64,000 nucleotides of DNA from DATESN01 sp035270785. GTDB lineage: Bacteria; Bacillota; Clostridia; Lachnospirales; Lachnospiraceae. Shown here one piece after another: positions 42,566 through 49,518 of the stretch; the first letter of the stretch is position 1, and every line of letters begins with the position of its first letter. The stretch is from the NCBI GenBank assembly GCA_035270785.1, contig DATESN010000015.1, forward strand, positions 124,001 through 188,000, written 5' to 3'. Made by a program: the position numbers and the translations under genes. The notes under the pieces are model-generated. The model was given only the letters and a program-made list of their open reading frames with translations, did not search any database and was not told where the DNA came from.

Positions 42566-44869
42566 ATGTTTTGCAAAGATTTTGCGTGGGGTGTAGCAAG
42601 TAGTGCTATACAAATAGAAGGAACCGATAGTAACGATGGAAGGGGAAAGAATATTTGGAATGTATTCGAAGAACAGGGTAAGATTTTCGAAGGACAAAAT
42701 GCAGATATATCCTGCGATCATATACATCGTTATCAAGATGACTTTGCACTTATGCGTAGTCTGGGAATAAAAGCCTATCGATTTTCACTAAGTTGGGCAA
42801 GAATCATGCCAAATGGGACAGGTAAAGTGAATCAGGCAGCGATCGATTTATATCGCCATATGATTCATGAGATGATAAAGAATGATATTGTTCCCTATAT
42901 TACATTATACCACTGGGAACTTCCACAAGCCCTTCAAGAAAGAGGCGGTTGGCTAAATGAAGAAATAATAGGGTGGTTTGGAGAATATGCAAAAGTTGTT
43001 GCAGAGAATTTTTCAGACTTATCAGAATATTTTATAACGCTAAATGAACCACAATGTTTTGTGGGATTAGGGTATTTGAATGGAGTTCATGCCCCAGGAT
43101 TAAAACTTTCCTATGAGGAAACTTTTCAAATTGCCCACAACGCTTTACGTTCTCATGGTCAAGGTGTAATCAATCTGAGAAAATTTGCAAAAAGACCAAT
43201 TAAAGTGGGATTCGCACCTACTTGTGGGGTAGCATATCCTGCAACTAACAAAAAGGAAGATATAGAAGCTGCCAAGAAAGTATATTTCGGATTTTATAAT
43301 CCCATGGATAATTGGACTTGGAATGTTGCTTGGTTTTCGGATCCTGTATTCTCAGGAAAATATCCAGAAGAGGGAATGAAAAAGTTTGCCCAGTATCTTC
43401 CGGTTATAACGAAGGAGCATATGAAGTTGATTTCAGAACCAATCGATTTTATGGGGCAAAATATTTACAATGGTTACCCTGTAAAAGAAGGAGTAGATGG
43501 AGAACCGGAATTTGTAAAGAGAGCACCAGGATTTCCTAAAACGGCTGCTAATTGGCCAGTTACTCCAGAATGTTTGTATTGGGGATTAAAATTCATTTAT
43601 GAAAGATACCAAATGCCAATATATATTACTGAAAATGGAATGTCATGTCATGATAACATTTCTCCAGATGGAAAAGTTCATGATAGTAATCGCATAGATT
43701 TTTTAGATGCATACTTGGGACAAGTGCAAAAAGCAGTGGAAGAAGGAGTTGATCTTCGAGGCTATTTTCTATGGACATTTCTTGATAACTTTGAATGGGA
43801 TAAAGGATATAATGAGCGATTTGGTTTAGTGCATGTGGATTTTACTACGCAAAAGAGAATAGCGAAGGATTCGGCATATTGGTATCAAAAGATAATCGAA
43901 TCTAATGGAAAGGAACTCTCTGTGAATAAAAAAATTAAACAGATATTATTTTTAAATCCTGTTTTTAAACAAATGGTATGGGGAGGAAATCGTTTGGGAA
44001 AAGATTTCCCATATACAATTCCTGGTGATAATACTGGAGAATGTTGGGCAGTTAGTGCTCATCCAAGCGGTGACTGTATCGTAAAAGAAGGTATCTTTGC
44101 AGGAAAAACATTATCCTCCTTATGGAAAGAACAACCAGAACTTTTTGGAAATATGGACCTGGATAGATTTCCCCTATTAGTTAAAATTATTGATGCAAAA
44201 GACGATCTTAGCATCCAAGTTCATCCCAATGATGAATATGCAGGTATTCATGAAAATGGTTCCCTTGGGAAAACAGAGTGCTGGTATATTTTAGACTGTC
44301 CAGAAGATGCAACCTTAGTGATTGGTCATAATGCAACATCAAAGGAAGAATTAACGACCATGATTAAAAATAATCTGTGGGATTCATTTATTCGCGAAAT
44401 TCCAGTTAAAAAAGGTGATTTTCTTCAAATTAACCCAGGCACCGTTCATGCAATCAAGGGTGGAATCATGATACTAGAAACTCAGCAAAATAGTGATGTA
44501 ACCTATCGTGTCTATGATTACAATCGACTAACAGATGGAAAACCCAGAGAACTTCATGTAGAAAAAAGCATCGATGTAATTACAGTTCCTGCAAGGCCAG
44601 TAGAGGAAAGTGTGAAACAAGTTACGGGATTAGGTCGAAATCAAAAAAATCTTTTGATTCAATGTGACTACTATAAAGTATGGAAAATGGATATTACGAA
44701 AAAAGTATCTTTTGTGCAAAATGATCCATTTTTAATTATGAGTGTAATAGAAGGTGACGGATTAATAGATGGAAACTTTGTTAAAAAAGGAGATCATTTT
44801 ATTTTACCAGAAGGATATGGAAACTATGAGTTACAAGGTAATATGCAAATGATTGCTTCTACAATATAG
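42566..44869 (+). CDS. Fusion of GH1 beta-glycosidase and class I mannose-6-phosphate isomerase
   Basis: 767 residues in one uninterrupted frame. Residues 1-448 form a full GH1 enzyme with acid/base Glu161 (TLNEP) and nucleophile Glu356 (ITENG). After a short link (about 449-458) comes a complete class I phosphomannose isomerase (about 459-767), with zinc ligands in QVHPND (His553), KTECW (Glu571) and GTVHAI (His628). GH1 would release glucose or mannose from (gluco)manno-oligosaccharides; the isomerase changes mannose-6-phosphate to fructose-6-phosphate. Both are cytoplasmic. A fusion of these two is not one I recall being described. GGAGG precedes the ATG. Confidence 0.92.
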   Translation: MFCKDFAWGVASSAIQIEGTDSNDGRGKNIWNVFEEQGKIFEGQNADISCDHIHRYQDDFALMRSLGIKAYRFSLSWARIMPNGTGKVNQAAIDLYRHMIHEMIKNDIVPYITLYHWELPQALQERGGWLNEEIIGWFGEYAKVVAENFSDLSEYFITLNEPQCFVGLGYLNGVHAPGLKLSYEETFQIAHNALRSHGQGVINLRKFAKRPIKVGFAPTCGVAYPATNKKEDIEAAKKVYFGFYNPMDNWTWNVAWFSDPVFSGKYPEEGMKKFAQYLPVITKEHMKLISEPIDFMGQNIYNGYPVKEGVDGEPEFVKRAPGFPKTAANWPVTPECLYWGLKFIYERYQMPIYITENGMSCHDNISPDGKVHDSNRIDFLDAYLGQVQKAVEEGVDLRGYFLWTFLDNFEWDKGYNERFGLVHVDFTTQKRIAKDSAYWYQKIIESNGKELSVNKKIKQILFLNPVFKQMVWGGNRLGKDFPYTIPGDNTGECWAVSAHPSGDCIVKEGIFAGKTLSSLWKEQPELFGNMDLDRFPLLVKIIDAKDDLSIQVHPNDEYAGIHENGSLGKTECWYILDCPEDATLVIGHNATSKEELTTMIKNNLWDSFIREIPVKKGDFLQINPGTVHAIKGGIMILETQQNSDVTYRVYDYNRLTDGKPRELHVEKSIDVITVPARPVEESVKQVTGLGRNQKNLLIQCDYYKVWKMDITKKVSFVQNDPFLIMSVIEGDGLIDGNFVKKGDHFILPEGYGNYELQGNMQMIASTI

Positions 44870-44906
44870 ACAAGTAAAGATTGGGAATGAATTAGGAGGA
44901 TAAAAA

Positions 44907-46103
44907 GTGATATCAGAAAAATATAAGGAAATGTTAAGTGGAAAGTCAGTGATTCGCGAAATGTCTGCATGGGCGAATAAAAAAGGGGAAGAGATTGGGT
45001 ATGACAATGTTTTTGATTATAGCCTTGGTAATCCATCGGTACCTGCTCCTCAGGAATTTACAGATCATTTAATTGATTTACTGCAACATGAGAATCCTAT
45101 GAAGCTACACGGCTATAGTCCAAGTTTGAGTATTCCCTCAGTGCGTTTAAAGGTGGCAAATAATTTAAACAAAAGATTTGACATGAATTTTAAGCTAGAT
45201 CATGTATTTATGACTGCAGGAGCAGCAGGTGCTATTGCTCACGCCGTAAGAGCGATAACGGTACCAGGTGATAAGATTTTGACTTTTGCTCCATGTTTTC
45301 CGGAATATTTCCCCTATATTAATCTTTCTGGGGCAAACCTTCAGGTGGTTCCTCCAAATACAAATGATTTTCAAATTAATTTTGAGGAATTTGACCAAAT
45401 GATTACAAAAGATGTTATGGCAGTGCTTATCAATACTCCAAACAATCCATCAGGAATTGTTTATACAACAGAAACAATTCAAAGATTGGCTCAAACACTG
45501 AAAGCAAAAGAAAAAGAATATGGACATGATATTTATATTATATCCGATGAACCTTATCGAGAAATTGTATTTGATGGAGTAGATGCACCCTTTGTTTCAA
45601 AATTTTATGATAATACAATCATATGCTATTCTTTTTCCAAATCCATTTCTCTTCCAGGGGAAAGAATCGGTTATGTGGCTATTAATCCTGCATGTAAGGA
45701 TGCAGAACTAATCATCCAAATGTGTGGTCAAATATCCAGAGGAATTGGTCATAACTGCCCAGCATCCCTCATACAATTGGGTGTAGAAAATGTTCTGGAT
45801 GTAACATCTGACTTAGATGTTTATCAAACGAATATGAATATCATTTATAACGAACTAATCAGTTTAGGATTTACTTGTGTAAAACCTGGTGGAACATTCT
45901 ATATTTTTCCTAAAACCCTAGAAGAAGACTCTGTTTTATTTTGTCAAAAGGCGTTAAAATATGATCTGGTTTTAGTCCCAGGGGATAGCTTTGGTTGTAA
46001 GGGATTTTTCAGAATGGCATATTGTATTGATACAGGAAAGGTGGTTCGTTCTCTTTGTGCCTTGCGTAAATTTGTAGAAACAGAATATCCCAATCGATCA
46101 TAA
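44907..46103 (+). CDS. PLP-dependent aminotransferase, class I/II
   Basis: 398 residues from a GTG behind AGGAGG. It shows fold-type I features: Asn in NTPNNPSG (about 176-183), Asp214 in IISDEPYRE that contacts the pyridine nitrogen, and the Schiff-base Lys245 in SFSKSISLPGERIGY. The general aspartate/aromatic aminotransferase family is certain; the amino donor and acceptor are not. It is 37 bases after the GH1-isomerase gene with no terminator between, but no link to mannan metabolism is apparent. Confidence 0.88.
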   Translation: MISEKYKEMLSGKSVIREMSAWANKKGEEIGYDNVFDYSLGNPSVPAPQEFTDHLIDLLQHENPMKLHGYSPSLSIPSVRLKVANNLNKRFDMNFKLDHVFMTAGAAGAIAHAVRAITVPGDKILTFAPCFPEYFPYINLSGANLQVVPPNTNDFQINFEEFDQMITKDVMAVLINTPNNPSGIVYTTETIQRLAQTLKAKEKEYGHDIYIISDEPYREIVFDGVDAPFVSKFYDNTIICYSFSKSISLPGERIGYVAINPACKDAELIIQMCGQISRGIGHNCPASLIQLGVENVLDVTSDLDVYQTNMNIIYNELISLGFTCVKPGGTFYIFPKTLEEDSVLFCQKALKYDLVLVPGDSFGCKGFFRMAYCIDTGKVVRSLCALRKFVETEYPNRS

Positions 46104-46136
46104 AGTATTACTTTAATGGAAAAGAGGTTTTGTACA

Positions 46137-46988
46137 ATGTATTATCAGGCAGGTCTTGTACTTGAAGGCGGTGGAATGAAAGGAATCTATACAGCCGGCG
46201 TTTTGGAGTATTTTTTAGAGAAAGAACTTGAGTTTTCAAGTTGTTATGGTGTATCAGCAGGTTCCTCTAATTTATGTAGTTATCTATCCAAACAAAAGGG
46301 AAGAGCTTTCCATGTAGTTGCAGATTATTTAGGGGATAAACATTATTGCAGTTTATATAGTCTTATAACGACAGGTAATTTATTTGGAATTGACATGTGC
46401 TATAACCAGATTCCAAATAAGCTCAATCCGTATGACTATGATACCTTTTCCAAATACAAAGGAAAGGCATATGCAGTCGTAACGAATATAGAAACAGGGG
46501 AAGCTGAATATTTACAATTAAAGGATATGCATAGGGATATAAGGATCATACGTGCATCTTGCTCCTTGCCATTAGTTTCACGTAATGTGAAAATCGGAGA
46601 CAAATTATATCTTGATGGTGGAATGGCTGATTCTATTCCATTAAGAAAGTCTATAGAAGATGGTAACCAGAAGAATGTCGTCATCCTGACAAAGGAGTAT
46701 GGCTATATTCGTAAGCCCTCCAAACATATGGGAATCATGAAAATCAAATATAGAAGATATCCCAAATTAATGGAAAGTATGGAAAAAAGATATCTCCAAT
46801 ACAATGAAACTCTAAAGTTTATGGAAAAAGAGGAAGCAGAAGGAAGGATATTTGTGATTCGACCCAAATTAGCCAATGATATAGAAAGAATTGAAAAAGA
46901 CCCCACTAAATTAGAAGAACTATATCAAGAAGGATATAACGACGCCAAAGAATGTTTTGAAAGGTTATTAGTATTCTTGAATAAGTAA
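46137..46988 (+). CDS. Patatin-like phospholipase
   Basis: 283 residues from ATG 46137, which has AAGAGG nine bases ahead; the in-frame ATG at 46116 lacks a ribosome site. The patatin fold is shown by the oxyanion loop EGGGMKG (10-16), nucleophile Ser40 in GVSAG and catalytic Asp160 in LDGGMAD. The family hydrolyses acyl esters of phospholipids or other lipids through a Ser-Asp dyad. There is no signal peptide. It follows the aminotransferase by 33 bases and precedes uppP; co-transcription is possible, function in this context unclear. Confidence 0.9.
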   Translation: MYYQAGLVLEGGGMKGIYTAGVLEYFLEKELEFSSCYGVSAGSSNLCSYLSKQKGRAFHVVADYLGDKHYCSLYSLITTGNLFGIDMCYNQIPNKLNPYDYDTFSKYKGKAYAVVTNIETGEAEYLQLKDMHRDIRIIRASCSLPLVSRNVKIGDKLYLDGGMADSIPLRKSIEDGNQKNVVILTKEYGYIRKPSKHMGIMKIKYRRYPKLMESMEKRYLQYNETLKFMEKEEAEGRIFVIRPKLANDIERIEKDPTKLEELYQEGYNDAKECFERLLVFLNK

Positions 46989-47017
46989 AAGAAATCATAA
47001 AAGAAATCATAAAAGAA
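46987..47017 (+). repeat. Tandem 12-base repeat before uppP
   Basis: AAAAGAAATCAT is present twice (46987-46998, 46999-47010), followed by a partial third copy (AAAAGAA). It starts at the end of the patatin stop region and fills the gap before the uppP ribosome site. Confidence 0.7.
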
Positions 47018-47040
47018 CAGATTAAAGGAGCGTATACTAG

Positions 47041-47871
47041 ATGGATGTAATAGATATAGTAAAAGTAATTTTATTTGGTGTTGTAGAAGGAATTACAGAG
47101 TGGTTACCAATTAGTAGTACCGGTCATATGATTTTATTAAATGAGTTTGTAACGTTGAATGTATCCAAGGAGTTTTTTAACATATTTTTAGTGGTGATTC
47201 AGTTAGGTGCTATCTTAGCAGTCATTGTAATATTCTGGAAGAAGATATTTCCTTTTCAATTTAAGGAAAAGAACAAGCCCGTGATAGAAAAAGACATCCT
47301 TACAATGTGGTTTAAAATTATTGTTGCCTGCATCCCAGCAGCAATTGTGGGAGTGGGATTTGATGATGAACTAGATGCTTTATTTTATAATTATCAAACA
47401 GTATCTATTTCTTTAATTGTATTTGGTATTGCATTTATTATCATTGAAGAACGGAATAAAGGAACGCTTCCAAGGATTAATTCCTTATCGGATATTACTT
47501 ATAAAACGGCAGCCATCATTGGTTTATTCCAATTAATATCTGCAATATTCCCTGGAACATCTCGTTCAGGAGCCACCATATTAGGAGCTTTATTAATTGG
47601 TGTATCCCGTACGATAGCAGCAGAGTTCACATTCTTTTTGGCAATTCCGGTCATGTTTGGAGCAAGCCTTTTAAAGATTGTAAAAGGAGGATTGAATTTT
47701 ACTCAAACGGAGTTTTTAATGTTAGTTCTAGCCATGCTTGTGGCTTTTATAGTATCTATGCTTGTTATCAAGCTTTTAATGAATTACATTAAGAAACATG
47801 ACTTTAAAGTTTTTGGATGGTATCGAATTATTCTGGGAATTATAGTACTTGGATATTTTGCATTCCTTTAA
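47041..47871 (+). CDS. uppP: Undecaprenyl-diphosphatase
   Basis: 276 residues with about eight membrane helices. The two family signatures are EGITEWLPISSTGHMIL (about 16-32) and FPGTSRSGATI (about 169-179), which bear the catalytic Glu, Ser and Arg residues. The enzyme removes a phosphate from undecaprenyl pyrophosphate outside the membrane, recycling the lipid carrier for cell-wall synthesis, and its overproduction gives bacitracin resistance. AAAGGAG precedes the ATG. A perfect bidirectional-looking terminator follows. Confidence 0.95.
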   Translation: MDVIDIVKVILFGVVEGITEWLPISSTGHMILLNEFVTLNVSKEFFNIFLVVIQLGAILAVIVIFWKKIFPFQFKEKNKPVIEKDILTMWFKIIVACIPAAIVGVGFDDELDALFYNYQTVSISLIVFGIAFIIIEERNKGTLPRINSLSDITYKTAAIIGLFQLISAIFPGTSRSGATILGALLIGVSRTIAAEFTFFLAIPVMFGASLLKIVKGGLNFTQTEFLMLVLAMLVAFIVSMLVIKLLMNYIKKHDFKVFGWYRIILGIIVLGYFAFL

Positions 47872-47890
47872 AATATGAGTAAATAAACTA

Positions 47891-47930
47891 AGAGCAAGTA
47901 ATCTGTTATTCAGTTTACTTGCTCTGTTTT
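47891..47930. terminator. Terminator between uppP and the convergent ABC operon
   Basis: AGAGCAAGTAA (47891-47901) and TTACTTGCTCT (47915-47925) form a perfect 11-base stem, followed by GTTTT on the plus strand; the other strand also has a T-rich tail, so it may serve both directions. Confidence 0.8.
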
Positions 47931-47932
47931 AT

Positions 47933-48820
47933 TTAAGATTTCGGTTTTTCTAAGACAATTTGTCCATTACGATATTCCACTTTTAATTTGTTATCTGTTA
48001 AATTAATGTCATCCAATATTTCCTTAGGGATCTGAACGCAACCCTTTTTATCAATAATGGAGTATTCTTCATGTGTCTCTTCATTTTGCCAGTCAAGGGA
48101 AGAATCTCTCATTCTATCCGAGTAATGTTCCTTGAGAATCTTTTCACTACTTATTTTACCATCTCGAATAGCAGCAACCCGTTGGACTTTTTTTGACATG
48201 CTAACATCATGTGTGACAATAATAATGGTTTGCCCTTTATCTTCATTTAGATGTTTGAAAATATCAAAGATATGATCACTTGTTTTACGATCTACAGAAC
48301 CAGTAGGTTCATCTGCAAGAAGTACTTTAGGATCATTGGAAAGTGCAATAGCAATAGCAATTCGTTGCTGTTCGCCACCAGACATTTGTTGGAGACGATG
48401 ATGTTTTTTAGAAGACAACCCAATTAAATCAAGTAATTCCAAAGCTTTTTCTTTTTTCAAGTTTGTGTTATTTAGATGCATTGGCATCATAATATTTTCT
48501 AAAGCGGTCAGGTAGGGAAGAAGATTACGAGCATTATTTTGCCAAACAAATCCTACGGTAGAACGTTTGTATAGGACAAGTTCCTTTTCTGACATGGTAA
48601 AAAGATTTTTGCCATCAACAAAAAGCTTTCCTGCACTTGGCTTATCCAAACCTCCAATCATATTTAGAAAGGTAGATTTACCGCTACCACTACTTCCGAT
48701 AATAGCCATCAAAGAACCTTTTGGAACAGTTAAATCAAGTCCTTGCAATGCCATAACTTCAATTTCTTTTGTTTTATATATTTTAACCAGGTTATCAGCC
48801 TGTACCATAAAATCAGACAT
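47933..48820 (-). CDS. ABC transporter ATPase (MacB/LolD type) with AbrB-like C-terminal tail
   Basis: 295 residues. Residues 1-225 form a complete ATPase: Walker A GSSGSGKST (42-50), signature MSGGEQQR (146-153), Walker B VLLADE (166-171), switch His204 in VTHD. The tail (about 252-292) reads YSIIDKKGCVQIPKEILDDI and continues with DNKLKVEYRNGQIVLEK, the shape of a SpoVT-AbrB/MazE swapped-hairpin DNA-binding domain. This tail may dimerise the ATPase or bind DNA (inference). It overlaps the upstream ATPase gene by 8 bases and shares the operon of a large FtsX-like permease and three adaptors. Confidence 0.88.
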   Translation of the reverse strand: MSDFMVQADNLVKIYKTKEIEVMALQGLDLTVPKGSLMAIIGSSGSGKSTFLNMIGGLDKPSAGKLFVDGKNLFTMSEKELVLYKRSTVGFVWQNNARNLLPYLTALENIMMPMHLNNTNLKKEKALELLDLIGLSSKKHHRLQQMSGGEQQRIAIAIALSNDPKVLLADEPTGSVDRKTSDHIFDIFKHLNEDKGQTIIIVTHDVSMSKKVQRVAAIRDGKISSEKILKEHYSDRMRDSSLDWQNEETHEEYSIIDKKGCVQIPKEILDDINLTDNKLKVEYRNGQIVLEKPKS

Positions 48821-49493
48821 CTTTTAATTCACCATCCTCTAGTTCATAAACAAAATCACCCGCATCCATTAGGCTAACATCATGAGTCGTCATGACAATG
48901 GTGATTCCTTGATTTTTGACCATCTCTTTAAAGAGATTAACAACTGCAACAGATGTAACACTATCTAATTCTGCGGTAGGCTCGTCAGCAAAAACAACTT
49001 TAGGATTGTGAGCTACGGCTCTAGCGATAGCAACCCTCTGTTGTTCACCTCCAGAAAGTTCTTGAGGCATGTGGTGCATGCGTCCCCCAAGTCCTACCAT
49101 TTTCAAACATTCTTCCACTCGTTTTTTTCGATCTTTTCTAATGCCAGCCAAACGTAGTGCAAATTCAACATTTTCAAAAGCACTCATCATTGGAATTAAG
49201 GAAACGGATTGAAATACATAACCTATATTTTTTCGACGAATATTTTCTCGCTTTCTCTCAGATATGGAAGTTATTTCACTTCCACAAATGGAGATTTTAC
49301 CTGAGTTTGGTAGATCAAGAGCACCTAAAATATTAATCAAGGTTGTTTTACCAGAGCCAGAACGACCTTTTAATATGGTTAATGAATTTTCGGGAACAGA
49401 TAATTTTATATCCTTCAAGGCATGAAAAGGTTTGCCACCAGAAATGGGAAAACTTCGATTAACACCCTCTGCTAAAATAATATTTGTTGTCAT
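48813..49493 (-). CDS. ABC transporter ATPase (MacB/LolD type)
   Basis: 226 residues, a stand-alone nucleotide-binding protein: Walker A GRSGSGKTT (43-51), signature LSGGEQQR, Walker B VVFADEPT, switch His in TTHD. It is the standard length for LolD/MacB-like ATPases. It follows the large permease by 25 bases and overlaps the second ATPase gene. Two different ATPases for one permease gene suggest that the asymmetrical two-half permease binds an ATPase heterodimer (inference). Confidence 0.92.
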   Translation of the reverse strand: MTTNIILAEGVNRSFPISGGKPFHALKDIKLSVPENSLTILKGRSGSGKTTLINILGALDLPNSGKISICGSEITSISERKRENIRRKNIGYVFQSVSLIPMMSAFENVEFALRLAGIRKDRKKRVEECLKMVGLGGRMHHMPQELSGGEQQRVAIARAVAHNPKVVFADEPTAELDSVTSVAVVNLFKEMVKNQGITIVMTTHDVSLMDAGDFVYELEDGELKDV

Positions 49494-49518
49494 AGAAAGA
49501 ACACCTTCCTTTTTATAA

